Shown: piece by piece, positions 18,854 through 27,781 of the stretch
How the letters are laid out: the number at the start of each line of letters is the position of its first letter
How positions within the stretch are numbered: the first letter of the stretch is position 1
Assembly (NCBI GenBank): GCA_000170815.1
Contig: ABCO01000006.1
Coordinates: forward strand, 62,001-126,000
DNA: 64,000 nt
From: an unidentified eubacterium SCB49
GTDB taxonomy: Bacteria; Bacteroidota; Bacteroidia; Flavobacteriales; Flavobacteriaceae
Direction of reading: 5' to 3'
Made by a program: the position numbers and the translations under genes
Notes under the pieces: model-generated
The model's database searches: none
What the model was told of the DNA's origin: nothing
Seen by the model: only the letters and a program-made list of their open reading frames with translations

Positions 18854-21001
18854 TTATTCAGCAACAATACTTAACTCGTCTACAATATGTTTTGCGTTAG
18901 AGTATTTGTCTATTAACCAAAGTACATATCTAATATCAACATTAATGGTACGTTGAAGATTTGAGTCAAAAATAACATCACCAGCCATAGCTTCGATATT
19001 TCCATCAAAAGCTAAACCGATTAGTTCTCCTTTTCCGTTGATTACTGGCGAACCAGAATTACCTCCAGTAATATCATTATCTGTTAAAAAGTTTACAGGC
19101 AATTGACCGCGCTCGTTTGCATAACGTCCATAATCTTTCTTTTCATAAATGTCTAGCATCGCTTGGTCTAAGTCAAACTCAGGATCATTAGGCTTATACT
19201 TTTTAATCATACCTTGAAACGTAGTGTAATTATTTTCATTCGCATCGTTTCTTTTATCTGCAGGTAAAGCTCTTACTTTTCCGTAAGATAAACGTAAGGT
19301 AGAGTTTGCGTCAGGATATTCTATATCACTTAACCCAGACTCGCGTAATCCTTGTACTAAAAGTCTAAAAGAAGCTTCGTAGTCATTTTGTGGTTGCACA
19401 AGGCTTTCAGGGTTTTCTCTGTATTTGTCTAATAGCTGATTAGATAATTTTAGTAGTGGGTCACTATCTAAAATTGCTTGATCAGGATATTGAAGGTATG
19501 CTTCAACACTTTCTTTAGAAGTAAATATACTCAAGTTAAATATAGCCTTTGTATAAGCGCTAAAATCGTTATTGTTTTTCCTGCCTATTTCAGTAATCAA
19601 TTCTGGTAGTGGGTAATTAGATTTTGAAGCGTATAAACCTAGTTGCTTAGCAAATACTTCTTCTTCTAAAGGCATATAAAAGTCTTTATAAGAGTCGTTT
19701 ATTAGTGATTGTAATCTAGGTAGCATATTTGTGCGTTCTGCTTCGTTGGCGCTTGTGTATTGTTTTAATGCAGACCCAAGACGATATGGTAAAACAGCAA
19801 ACTTGCTAGAACGTAAAATACCAATTAGATAGTTACTTTGTTTTGCTTTCTCGTTTGTGAGTTCATAGTACTTATTTATGTTTTCAATCACATTTCCGTA
19901 GGTGTCTTTATTCTCTTTTTTGTTTGCCCACTTTTCAAATTTAGATTCGATTTTTGTCTTTTTTTCAACAGTTTCATGTTCTGTTAAAGCCTCAATCATT
20001 CCTCCTCTGTTTTTCCAGTAATTTGCGATTCCGGCATAAGAAGATGCGTACATTAGATTTACAGATTCATCTTTGTCCATGTATTTTTTCATGACATCCA
20101 TACTTAATTTTGAGCCTTCAACCCAAGCAGGATATGCGTAGTTCACGTTTTGTGCAACACCTTGTGCTGGCATCCATCTGTTTGTTCTACCAGGATACCC
20201 TAAAATCATTGCAAAATCGTTTTCTTTTACTCCATCAATATTAACAGGTAAATGATATTTAGCTTTAAGCGGTACATTGTTTTTTGAGTATTCTGCTGGT
20301 TGACCATTTTCGTCTGCATAGACTCTAAATAAAGAGAAATCACCTGTGTGTCTTGGCCATTCCCAGTTGTCTGTGTCACCACCATATTTACCTACATTCT
20401 CTGGAGGTGTTCCTACTAATCTTACGTCTGTGTAATCTTCATACACAAAGTAGTAATATTCATTACCTTGGTAAAACGGGCGAACAGAAACGGTGTATTT
20501 TCCACCTTCATTGTTTTCTTGTTCAATTTTAGCAATCTCTTTGTTAATGATAGCTTCACGTTCTTTTTCGCTCATTGCGTCATTAACGAGTGATAAAATA
20601 CGCTCAGATACATCATCCATTCTAACAAAAAAGCGAACATATAGACTTTCTGGCTTTAATTCATCTTTTTTAGATGCAGCCCAATATCCGTTTTTTAAAT
20701 GGTTTTGTTCTGCACTAGATAGTTCTGCTATGGCACTGTATCCACAGTGATGGTTTGTTAAAACTAATCCGCTTTCTGAAACGATACTAGCGGTACATCC
20801 ACCATTAAATTGTACTATGGCATCTTTTAAACTTTGATTGTTAATGCTGTAGATTTCTTCGGCAGTTAGCTGTAACCCCATTTTTTCCATATCGCGTTGG
20901 TTTAAGCGATCTATGTGCATTAAAAACCACATACCTTCATTTGCCATTGCTGACGAAAGTGAAAAAATAAAGGCAAAAATTGTAATAATTATTTTCTTCA
21001 T
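18854..21001 (-). CDS. S46-family dipeptidyl peptidase (DPP7-like)
   Basis: An exported serine peptidase that releases dipeptides from the N-terminus of oligopeptides, feeding amino-acid catabolism. It has 715 residues with a signal peptide to about residue 20. The chymotrypsin-like triad is visible: His85 in TNHHCGY, Asp221 in RHTGDF and Ser649 in GGNSGSPV. The S1-determining position in FDGN (about residue 667) is Gly, as in DPP7 (hydrophobic P1), whereas DPP11 has Arg there (acidic P1); the substrate class is therefore inferred. It acts in the periplasm. It is a single-gene unit with its own terminator. Confidence 0.9.
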   Translation of the reverse strand: MKKIIITIFAFIFSLSSAMANEGMWFLMHIDRLNQRDMEKMGLQLTAEEIYSINNQSLKDAIVQFNGGCTASIVSESGLVLTNHHCGYSAIAELSSAEQNHLKNGYWAASKKDELKPESLYVRFFVRMDDVSERILSLVNDAMSEKEREAIINKEIAKIEQENNEGGKYTVSVRPFYQGNEYYYFVYEDYTDVRLVGTPPENVGKYGGDTDNWEWPRHTGDFSLFRVYADENGQPAEYSKNNVPLKAKYHLPVNIDGVKENDFAMILGYPGRTNRWMPAQGVAQNVNYAYPAWVEGSKLSMDVMKKYMDKDESVNLMYASSYAGIANYWKNRGGMIEALTEHETVEKKTKIESKFEKWANKKENKDTYGNVIENINKYYELTNEKAKQSNYLIGILRSSKFAVLPYRLGSALKQYTSANEAERTNMLPRLQSLINDSYKDFYMPLEEEVFAKQLGLYASKSNYPLPELITEIGRKNNNDFSAYTKAIFNLSIFTSKESVEAYLQYPDQAILDSDPLLKLSNQLLDKYRENPESLVQPQNDYEASFRLLVQGLRESGLSDIEYPDANSTLRLSYGKVRALPADKRNDANENNYTTFQGMIKKYKPNDPEFDLDQAMLDIYEKKDYGRYANERGQLPVNFLTDNDITGGNSGSPVINGKGELIGLAFDGNIEAMAGDVIFDSNLQRTINVDIRYVLWLIDKYSNAKHIVDELSIVAE

Positions 21002-21120
21002 ATTATTTTGTTTTTTATAAGTTATAAAAATACTAAAATTTAAGGCTTTTGGTGTTGTGTGTGTTTGTTAAATATCTGTTATTTGATACCCTTGCTTGTT
21101 TGAATTATTTAGATTTTAAT

Positions 21121-21166
21121 AAAAAAAACTCGGAGCATCATTTTAACTGATACTCCGAGTTTTTTT
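21121..21166 (-). terminator. Terminator of the CoA-transferase gene
   Basis: AAAAAAACTCGGAG (21121-21134) and CTCCGAGTTTTTTT pair around a loop that itself contains a short ATCA/TGAT pairing. A long T tract follows on the minus strand. Confidence 0.8.
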
Positions 21167-21192
21167 GTCTTCTTTATGGTTTTTTTGTGATT

Positions 21193-22695
21193 TTAACTAG
21201 TTACTAGTTTTTCAACTTTCATTGTGCCATTGGTTTTAAAATTAGTATGCCAGCTAAAGGTTTCTTGTAAAATATGTGGTGTATGCCCCCCTAGTTCATA
21301 AGCCTTTTCAAAATAGTCTAATAATTGCGCTTTATAATCTGGGTGTACACACTTTTCAATGATAAGTCGTGCTCTTTCTGCAGGTGCTAAGCCTCTAATG
21401 TCTGCTAGGCCTTGTTCTGTAACGAGTATGTCTACGTCGTGCTCTGTGTGGTCTGTATGTGACACCATTGGGACTATGTGTGAGATGTTACCTCCTTTAG
21501 ACATGGATGGGCAAGCAAAAATGCTTAGGTATCCGTTTCTGGCAAAATCTCCAGAACCACCAATACCATTCATCATATTTGTTCCTGTGATATGAGTAGA
21601 GTTTACGTTTCCGTAGATATCCACTTCAATAGCTGTATTGATCCCTATGACACCTAAGCGGCTAATAACTTCTGCTGCATTACTTATGTTTTGGGGTCTT
21701 AATACTAGTTTGTCTTTGTATTTCTCAAAATTACTGAATACTCTATTAGAGCATTCTTCTGTAACTGTAATTGATGATGCTGAGGCAAATAATAATTTTC
21801 CAGAATCAAAAAGTTCAAAAGTACTGTCTTGTAATACTTCAGAATACATAGTGAAGTCTTTAAATCTACTGTCTGCAAAACCAGATAAAATAGCATTTGC
21901 GGTTTTACCAATACCTGCTTGTAATGGTAGTAAAGATTCTGTAAGTCTTCCTTCGTCAACCTCTTTGCCTAAAAAGTCAAGGATGTGTTTTGATATTGCC
22001 TTTGTTTTTTCATCTGGTGCAGATATTACCGCAGGGCTATCTGGTACTTCGGTGTAAACAATAGCGACTACTTTATTAGGATCAATCTTTATGTATGGAT
22101 CACCTATTCTTGTATCAGATTTTAGTATTGGGATTACCCCTCTATTAGGCTGCTTTTTTAAGAGCCTAACGTCGTGAAGTCCAACGAGGTCCTCAGAAAA
22201 TGTAGTGTTTATTTCTATGATTATCTTTTCTGCTTTTTCTGTAAAAGCAGGGGAGTTTCCTACAGAAGTAGTGGGTACAATGTATCCTTCTTCTGTAACA
22301 CAAACCGCTTCTATTATTGCAACATCAATTTTAAATGAATCTATTTTTTGAAGCATGTCTGCAGTTTGACCTAGATGTTGGTCTACATACAATACTTCGT
22401 GATTGTTTATGCTCTTTCTTAAAGTAGGATCTGCTTGAAAAGGCATTCTTTTATACAATGCTCCATTTTTTGCTAAATCTGCATCTGTGTCATATCCTAA
22501 AGATGCGCCACTTAATACTGTAACCTTTATTTCTTCGGTAAGAGCTCTTTTAGCAACCATTGGTAAAACAGATTTACTATCTCCAGCTTTTGTAAAACCA
22601 CTAACACCTAGAACATCATGATTTTTAACCAGCAAAGCAGCTTCTTCTGGGGTCTTAATTTTATTAGTATAAGGAGCGTATTTTATTCTATTCAT
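21193..22695 (-). CDS. Acetyl-CoA hydrolase/transferase family (succinate-type CoA transferase)
   Basis: A class I CoA-transferase-like enzyme of 500 residues that moves CoA between acyl groups, probably acetate or propionate and succinate. The two-lobed family pattern is clear: LGVSGFTKAGDSKSVLP near residues 29-45, LQAGIGKTANAI at 258-269, the likely catalytic Glu286 in YSEVLQD, then GIGGSGDFARNGYLSIF and VTEQGLADIRGLAPAERA. The glycine-rich loops support true transferase activity over simple hydrolysis, but the acyl substrate cannot be read from sequence. It would act in the cytosol in acetate or propionate metabolism. It is a stand-alone gene on the minus strand. Confidence 0.85.
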   Translation of the reverse strand: MNRIKYAPYTNKIKTPEEAALLVKNHDVLGVSGFTKAGDSKSVLPMVAKRALTEEIKVTVLSGASLGYDTDADLAKNGALYKRMPFQADPTLRKSINNHEVLYVDQHLGQTADMLQKIDSFKIDVAIIEAVCVTEEGYIVPTTSVGNSPAFTEKAEKIIIEINTTFSEDLVGLHDVRLLKKQPNRGVIPILKSDTRIGDPYIKIDPNKVVAIVYTEVPDSPAVISAPDEKTKAISKHILDFLGKEVDEGRLTESLLPLQAGIGKTANAILSGFADSRFKDFTMYSEVLQDSTFELFDSGKLLFASASSITVTEECSNRVFSNFEKYKDKLVLRPQNISNAAEVISRLGVIGINTAIEVDIYGNVNSTHITGTNMMNGIGGSGDFARNGYLSIFACPSMSKGGNISHIVPMVSHTDHTEHDVDILVTEQGLADIRGLAPAERARLIIEKCVHPDYKAQLLDYFEKAYELGGHTPHILQETFSWHTNFKTNGTMKVEKLVTS

Positions 22696-23036
22696 GTTGA
22701 GGTTTTTAAGTTTTGAGTTGAAATTTTTGTTTATCTTCTTACTTAAGGATTAAGTTAAAAATAACGACTAATTTACAGATTCTTTAAGTCTCTGTCAATT
22801 GATTTTAGCCTTTTCTTTATTTCCCTCTTTGAAAAATGAATTTAAACTATTCGGTCATAGTCTGTTGTTTCGAGTATTTTTTAAGAATTATTCATTTTAA
22901 CAAGCTTATTTTTTTAAATCAACAATTAAGACCTATCAATTTTGATTTTATGTTAATTAGCGAGTTTTTTTTTACTGTAAAAATTCTTTCAGTGAATTGT
23001 TATTTTTTTTATGTGTTATTTAATTAACAATACATG
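22696..23036. other. AT-rich intergenic region
   Basis: About 340 bases between two divergent genes without a credible coding region. A short open frame at 22836-23027 has no coding character (mostly F, I, L and Y from A/T runs). The region must contain the promoter of the CoA-transferase gene; ACAGA (22775-22779) and TCTGT (22791-22795) form a weak inverted repeat there. Nothing else is recognisable. Confidence 0.4.
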
Positions 23037-23056
23037 AACATACCACATGGTATTTT
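23037..23056. promoter_or_regulatory. Operator-like palindrome 1, before tetR
   Basis: AACATACCACATGGTATTTT, 17 bases before the tetR ATG, has the symmetric core ATACC-N4-GGTAT. It agrees with the second site at 23692-23711 in 16 of 20 positions. Half-sites of both fit AACATACYA. It lies just upstream of the -7 motif TATGTTTG (23062-23069), so a bound repressor would block its own promoter. Autoregulation is inference. Confidence 0.65.
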
Positions 23057-23061
23057 TTTGT

Positions 23062-23069
23062 TATGTTTG
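23062..23069 (+). promoter_or_regulatory. Putative tetR promoter (-7 element)
   Basis: TATGTTTG fits TAnnTTTG exactly and ends 4 bases before the tetR ATG, which would give a leaderless or nearly leaderless mRNA. No TTG lies at the usual -33 distance; the operator occupies that place. Confidence 0.35.
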
Positions 23070-23073
23070 TGCC

Positions 23074-23676
23074 ATGCAGCAGGAGTTAAAATCTGAACTT
23101 ACAAAACAGCTTATTGTTAATAAGGCGTTTAATCTATTCTACGAAAACGGTTTTAAGACAACAAGTGTCGATAAAATAATGAAGGAAACAGCTTTAAGTA
23201 AAGGTGCTTTTTATCATCATTATAAAAGTAAAAAAGATTTAGGTTTAGAAGTTATCAGTTTAAAAGTCCAGAAAAGAGTTGTTGATGGTATGATATTACC
23301 TTTAAGACAACCTGGCGATGCATATCAATTAATTGAAGATGTATTTACCAAGCGTTTAAAAGCGTTTTCTTTTTATGATAAACAGCAAGGTTGTCCTATG
23401 AACAACTTGATTAATGAAATTGGTAATAGTGAAATTGCTTACCAAAAAGCACTTAGAAATATTGTAGAACAATGGAAAGTTGAATTAGTTCAACTTTTAG
23501 AAAGAGGTAAAATAGAGGGGTCTATTAAAAAAGACATTTCAAGTAAAGCCACAGCCATCTACTTAATTAGTGCTTTTGAAGGAATTAGAGGAATTAGAAA
23601 ATTGTATGATGATGATTCTGTTTTAGACGAATATCTAATGGGGCTTTCATTTTACTTAAAACAAATAAAGATTTAA
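23074..23676 (+). CDS. TetR/AcrR-family transcriptional regulator
   Basis: A 200-residue one-component repressor. The N-terminal helix-turn-helix is standard: IVNKAFNLFYENGFKTTSVDKI then SKGAFYHHYKSKKDLG. The C-terminal ligand domain (with GCPMNNLINEIGNSE) resembles TetR members that control small redox or dehalogenase-like cassettes; the effector is unknown. ATG 23074 is chosen because it puts the helix-turn-helix at the usual distance; nine codons upstream are also open. Two near-identical palindromes, one before this gene and one before the next, suggest it represses itself and the following HAD-SDR pair. Confidence 0.92.
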   Translation: MQQELKSELTKQLIVNKAFNLFYENGFKTTSVDKIMKETALSKGAFYHHYKSKKDLGLEVISLKVQKRVVDGMILPLRQPGDAYQLIEDVFTKRLKAFSFYDKQQGCPMNNLINEIGNSEIAYQKALRNIVEQWKVELVQLLERGKIEGSIKKDISSKATAIYLISAFEGIRGIRKLYDDDSVLDEYLMGLSFYLKQIKI

Positions 23677-23691
23677 TTTTTTTTAACTACA

Positions 23692-23711
23692 AACATACTA
23701 GTTGGTATGTT
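23692..23711. promoter_or_regulatory. Operator-like palindrome 2, before the HAD gene
   Basis: AACATACTAGTTGGTATGTT, flanked by one more A and T that also pair, is an inverted repeat (AAACATAC/GTATGTTT with a 6-base spacer) 15 bases before the HAD start. It shares 16 of 20 positions with the site ahead of tetR. Confidence 0.7.
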
Positions 23712-23726
23712 TTTAAAAATACTATA

Positions 23727-24527
23727 ATGATCAACGAAAGAAGGAATTTTATTAAAAAATCTACATTATTAGGATTAGGTATTGCGGCTGTCCCTCAATT
23801 TGGTATGGCTACTAATGAGAAAAGCCAAGTAGCTGATGGTGCTATAGGTGAAAGACCTAAGGTGTTGTTTTTTGATGTCAATGAAACATTGCTAGATTTA
23901 ACTGCGATGAAAGAGAGTGTTGGGAAAGTATTAGGGAACAGAAGTGATCTGTTGTCTTTGTGGTTTACTACAATGTTACAATACTCTTTGGTGTCTACGG
24001 TGGGTAGACAGTATAATGATTTTGGAATTATAGGAGCTGCAGCTTTACAGATGGTAGCTGCTAACCATGATATTACACTCACAGAAGAGCAGGCGAGAGA
24101 TGCGATACTTACACCTATTAGATCTTTACCTGCTCACCCAGAAGTAAAAGAGTCTTTAGCAAGATTGAAAAAAGCAGGATATAAATTAGTTTCTTTTACA
24201 AACTCATCTAACATAGGTGTTGAGACTCAATTTAAAAATGCGGGCTTATTAGATTATTTTGAAGAAAGGTTAAGTATTGAAGATATTGGTAAGTTTAAAC
24301 CAGATACAGATGCTTATGATTGGGCGGCTAGAAAAATGGGAGTTGCTCCTAGTGAATGTTTATTAGTAGCTGCGCACGGTTGGGATATCGCTGGAGCTAT
24401 TTGGGCAGGATGGAGAGGCGCTTTTATTAGCAGACCAGGTGCTCAATTATATCCACTTGCGCCAAATCCTGAAATAAATAAGGCAAACTTAAAAGAAGTG
24501 GCAGATATATTAATTGCATTAAAATAA
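23727..24527 (+). CDS. HAD-family (haloacid dehalogenase type II-like) protein with Tat signal
   Basis: A 266-residue HAD-fold protein. The N-terminus ERRNFIKKS followed by a hydrophobic stretch is a twin-arginine signal, so it is predicted to be exported folded. HAD motifs are present: nucleophile Asp50 in FFDVNETLLD, FTNSS (157-161), Lys191 in KFKPD, and Asp220 in AAHGWD. Compared with L-2-haloacid dehalogenase (from memory), the halide-binding Arg is Phe80 and the Ser and Asn of the SSNAWD loop are Ala215 and His217. Dehalogenase activity is therefore doubtful; another phosphatase- or hydrolase-like reaction is possible. It is preceded by operator 2 and followed 8 bases later by the SDR gene. 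Confidence 0.8.
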   Translation: MINERRNFIKKSTLLGLGIAAVPQFGMATNEKSQVADGAIGERPKVLFFDVNETLLDLTAMKESVGKVLGNRSDLLSLWFTTMLQYSLVSTVGRQYNDFGIIGAAALQMVAANHDITLTEEQARDAILTPIRSLPAHPEVKESLARLKKAGYKLVSFTNSSNIGVETQFKNAGLLDYFEERLSIEDIGKFKPDTDAYDWAARKMGVAPSECLLVAAHGWDIAGAIWAGWRGAFISRPGAQLYPLAPNPEINKANLKEVADILIALK

Positions 24528-24535
24528 ACAGAATA

Positions 24536-25273
24536 ATGAGCAAGCTAAATAATAAAGTAATTATAGTTACGGGTTCTAGTAAAGGAATTGGTAAAGAGGT
24601 AGCTGTTTTATTAGCTAAAAATGGAGGGAAAATAGTAGTTAATCATTCAAACAGTCCAAAGGAAGCTGAAGAGACTGTTCATGAGATTAAAAGTAACGGA
24701 GGGTCTGCTATTTCAGTAAAAGCAGATGTGAGTGATAGAGATCAAGTAACACATTTGTTTGATGCGGCTCTTGAAGCTTTTGGTAAGATTGATGTTTTGG
24801 TAAATAATGCTGGAACAATGATTTCAAAAAAAATAAAAGATAATACTCAAGAAGATTTTACAAGACAGTTTGATGTTAATGTGCGAGGTGTATTTAATGC
24901 GCTTCAGGAAGCAGATGGTAAACTAGAAGATAATGGTATTATCATTAATTTCTCATCGAGTACTACAAAGTTAATGTTGCCAACGTATGGGCTTTATTCT
25001 GCAACAAAAGCTGCAGTAGAACAAATGACAAGAGTATATGCTAAAGAAATAGGAAGAGGAATCTCTGTAAATGCAATTGCTCCTGGGGCTACAGAAACGA
25101 CCTTGTTTTTAACAGGGAAATCTCAAGAGCAAATAGATAGTTTAAGTGCTAGAAATGCTTTTAACAGATTAGCAAAACCAATTGATATAGCAAAGGTTGT
25201 TTTGTTTTTAGCAAGCGATGATTCTAAGTGGATATCTGGACAGGTAATAGGAGCCAATGGTGCTCTAGTGTAA
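24536..25273 (+). CDS. Short-chain dehydrogenase/reductase (SDR)
   Basis: A 245-residue classical SDR, an NAD(P)-dependent oxidoreductase of a carbonyl or hydroxyl group. The cofactor motif TGSSKGIG (12-19), NNAG (90-93), Ser140/141 and the YSATK active site (Tyr154, Lys158) are all present, so it should be active. NHSNS after strand beta-2 lacks an acidic residue there, compatible with NADPH. The substrate is unknown. It lies 8 bases after the HAD gene, so the two are one unit, presumably under the TetR gene upstream. Confidence 0.92.
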   Translation: MSKLNNKVIIVTGSSKGIGKEVAVLLAKNGGKIVVNHSNSPKEAEETVHEIKSNGGSAISVKADVSDRDQVTHLFDAALEAFGKIDVLVNNAGTMISKKIKDNTQEDFTRQFDVNVRGVFNALQEADGKLEDNGIIINFSSSTTKLMLPTYGLYSATKAAVEQMTRVYAKEIGRGISVNAIAPGATETTLFLTGKSQEQIDSLSARNAFNRLAKPIDIAKVVLFLASDDSKWISGQVIGANGALV

Positions 25274-25332
25274 TTGTGAAGTAAATAATCTTATTTATTA
25301 GAGTTAAGTTGTTTTGGTTATTTATTGAACGT

Positions 25333-25364
25333 AAAAGGGCTGGATATTTATCCAGCCCTTTTTT
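25333..25364. terminator. Bidirectional terminator
   Basis: AAAAGGGCTGGATA and TATCCAGCCCTTTT form a long perfect stem between the SDR gene and the convergent aminotransferase gene, with T-rich ends on both strands. Confidence 0.85.
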
Positions 25365-25384
25365 AATTTTAAGTATTATGCGTT

Positions 25385-26572
25385 TTAGATTAACGCATCT
25401 TTAATTTGCTTCATTGCTTGCTGTATGTCTTCTTCTGCTGCTGCGTAAGAAATACGTATACAATCTGGGTTTCCAAAAGCTTCACCTGTAACCGTAGCTA
25501 CATTTGCCTGTTCTAGTAAATAAAGACTAAAGTCAGATGCATTATTAATGGTAGTTCCCTTTAGTTCTTTTCCGAAGTAATATGAAATATCTGGAAAAAC
25601 ATAAAAGGCACCTTCTGGTACGTTTGTTTTAAAGCCTGGAATATCATTTAATAAGTCTAAAATCATACTACGGCGAGCTTTAAAAGCATCAACCATATAT
25701 TTAATTTTACTTGGAGGGTTGTTAAGCGCAATTACTGTTGCTTTCTGTCCAATACAGTTTGTACCACTTGTTATCTGTCCTTGAATTTTATTACAAGCAC
25801 GAGCAATCCATTCTGGAGCTCCTATAAAACCAATACGCCATCCTGTCATTGCAAATGCTTTAGAAACACCGTTTACAGTTACTGTTTGGTCATACATGTC
25901 TTCAAATTGAGCCATAGAAGCATGAGCTCCTGTAAAATTAATGTGCTCATAAATTTCGTCGCTTATCACGATGATTTTTGGATATTTTACCAAAACATCT
26001 GCTAATGCTCTTAATTCTGCTTCGCTATATACAGATCCACTTGGGTTACAAGGTGAACTGTAAATAATCATTTTTGTTTTAGGTGTAATTGCCGCTTCAA
26101 GCTCTTCGGCTGTTACTTTAAAATCATTGTCAATAGAAGTTTTTATTTCTACTGGAACACCGCCCGCTACTTTTGCTATATCACTATAACTAACCCAGTA
26201 AGGCGCAGGTAATAAAACTTCGTCACCTTCATTTAATAAAACTTGAGCAAGATTGTACAATGATTGTTTGGCACCTGTCGAAACTACAATTTGACTAGGG
26301 GTATATGTAAGATTATTGTCACGTTTAAATTTTGTGATAATAGCTTCTTTTAAATCGGCATAACCGTCTACTGGTGTATAGGCGTGAAAATTGTCATTAA
26401 CGGCTTTTATAGCGGCGTCTTTTACAAAATCTGGCACATTAAAGTCAGGTTCTCCTAAACTCAGTCCTATAATGTTTTTTCCTTCTGCTCTTAATTCTCT
26501 TGCTTTTGCAGCCATGGCTAATGTGGCAGAAGTAGCCATGCTGTTTACTCTGTTTGAAAGTCTGTTGTCCAT
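25385..26572 (-). CDS. aspC: Pyridoxal-phosphate aminotransferase (aspartate aminotransferase type)
   Basis: Class I/II PLP aminotransferase, most likely aspartate aminotransferase (aspartate + 2-oxoglutarate to oxaloacetate + glutamate). It has 395 residues. The substrate loop SLGEPDF is at 38-44, the cofactor-binding YSSPCNPSGS at 171-180, and the Schiff-base Lys238 in NGVSKAFAMTGWRIGF. The prokaryotic AspAT pattern (I-gamma subgroup) fits best, but other substrates such as aromatic amino acids cannot be excluded. It starts 3 bases after the desaturase stop, so they form one unit, although no functional link is obvious. Confidence 0.92.
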   Translation of the reverse strand: MDNRLSNRVNSMATSATLAMAAKARELRAEGKNIIGLSLGEPDFNVPDFVKDAAIKAVNDNFHAYTPVDGYADLKEAIITKFKRDNNLTYTPSQIVVSTGAKQSLYNLAQVLLNEGDEVLLPAPYWVSYSDIAKVAGGVPVEIKTSIDNDFKVTAEELEAAITPKTKMIIYSSPCNPSGSVYSEAELRALADVLVKYPKIIVISDEIYEHINFTGAHASMAQFEDMYDQTVTVNGVSKAFAMTGWRIGFIGAPEWIARACNKIQGQITSGTNCIGQKATVIALNNPPSKIKYMVDAFKARRSMILDLLNDIPGFKTNVPEGAFYVFPDISYYFGKELKGTTINNASDFSLYLLEQANVATVTGEAFGNPDCIRISYAAAEEDIQQAMKQIKDALI

Positions 26573-26575
26573 TTT

Positions 26576-27676
26576 TTATGCGGTTAGTGCAGGGTTCATT
26601 CCCATTTTCTTTAGGTGACTAAAGTGGGCAATGAGTGCTTTACGTGTTGTTTGATATTCGTTATATGGTAAATTAAATTCTTTTGCAGTGCTTTTTACAA
26701 TTGCCGAAATTTTAGCATAATGTACATGGCTAATGTTTGGGAAAATATGATGTTCCACTTGATGGTTTAGACCACCTGTAAACCAGTTCATAAATTTACT
26801 TTTAGTTGCAAAGTTTACTGTTGTAAATAATTGGTGAATAGCCCAAGTGTTTTTCATAGTGCCTGATTCTGCTGGTAATGGCATGTCTGCAGCTTCTACT
26901 ACATGCGCTAACTGAAAAATAATACTCAGGATTAATCCCGCTACATAATGCATAATAAAAAATCCTAATAGTATTTGCCACCACGGAGCACTAAAGAACA
27001 ATAAAGGGATTACAATCCAAATAGAAAAATAGATAGCTTTTGTTACAGCAAGTGTAAGCCATTGTGTTGAAGGTTTTGGCATTTTACCAAAAGCTAATTT
27101 ACGTTTTAAAAATCGATATGATTGTGTGAAATCTGTAGTAAGCACCCAATTAAAAGTAAGTAGTCCATAAAATAAAACTCCATAAATATGTTGAAATCTA
27201 TGAAGAGGATGCCACTCAGCGTGTTTACTAAATCTTAAAATACGTCCTGCTTCTAGATCTTCGTCATGACCGTGTATGTTTGTGTAAGTGTGGTGTAAAA
27301 CATTGTGTTGCACTTGCCAGTTATATACATTTCCGGCAAGAATATACATACTACCGCCCATAACTTTGTTTACCCAGTTCTTAGAAGAATAAGCACCATG
27401 GTTAGCATCGTGCATTACGTTCATCCCTACACCGGCCATCCCAACACCCATAGTAATGGCGCATAATAGGTTTGCCCACCAAGGCATGTCTGAAAATAAT
27501 AAAAGAAAATAGGGACCTAAATACATGGCAAACATAGCCACTGTTTTAACATATAATCGCCAGTCACCATTTCTAGATATATTATTTTCTTTAAAGTATG
27601 TGTTTACGCGTTTGTTTAACGTTCTAAAGAACGCTGGAGAACCTCCGCGTGCAAATGTGAGAGTTTTATTTTTCAA
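26576..27676 (-). CDS. Membrane fatty-acid (acyl-CoA/acyl-lipid) desaturase
   Basis: Integral-membrane di-iron desaturase that adds a double bond to acyl chains, adjusting membrane fluidity. It has 366 residues. All three histidine clusters are present: HDANH (89-93), HNVLHH (124-129) and HQVEHH (305-310). The HQVEHH form, with Gln in place of the first His, is that of front-end (delta-6-like/linoleoyl-CoA) desaturases. Hydrophobic segments lie at about 45-90 and 210-260. No cytochrome b5 domain is fused. The start is TTG 27676, because no ATG occurs early in the frame. It is the first gene of the unit with the aminotransferase. Confidence 0.88.
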   Translation of the reverse strand: MKNKTLTFARGGSPAFFRTLNKRVNTYFKENNISRNGDWRLYVKTVAMFAMYLGPYFLLLFSDMPWWANLLCAITMGVGMAGVGMNVMHDANHGAYSSKNWVNKVMGGSMYILAGNVYNWQVQHNVLHHTYTNIHGHDEDLEAGRILRFSKHAEWHPLHRFQHIYGVLFYGLLTFNWVLTTDFTQSYRFLKRKLAFGKMPKPSTQWLTLAVTKAIYFSIWIVIPLLFFSAPWWQILLGFFIMHYVAGLILSIIFQLAHVVEAADMPLPAESGTMKNTWAIHQLFTTVNFATKSKFMNWFTGGLNHQVEHHIFPNISHVHYAKISAIVKSTAKEFNLPYNEYQTTRKALIAHFSHLKKMGMNPALTA

Positions 27677-27781
27677 AATAGAGGAGATTTAACTTTAGTA
27701 CTACTTGCTCTAAGAACAACAAAAATACATATCTATTGCCTAATGAGGCTGATATTGGGCTTAAAATTGCAAAAGAAAATT

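Noticed and set aside
21638..22057. A long antisense frame within the CoA-transferase gene
   Set aside because: Shadow of a conserved gene on the other strand; no independent coding features.
22755..22800. A minus-strand TTGACA...TAAATT pair that resembles an E. coli sigma-70 promoter
   Set aside because: Bacteroidota sigma-A does not use that consensus, so the likeness is probably chance.
22836..23027. A 63-codon open frame before tetR
   Set aside because: Composition follows A/T runs, with no signal, motif or start context; it is probably chance.
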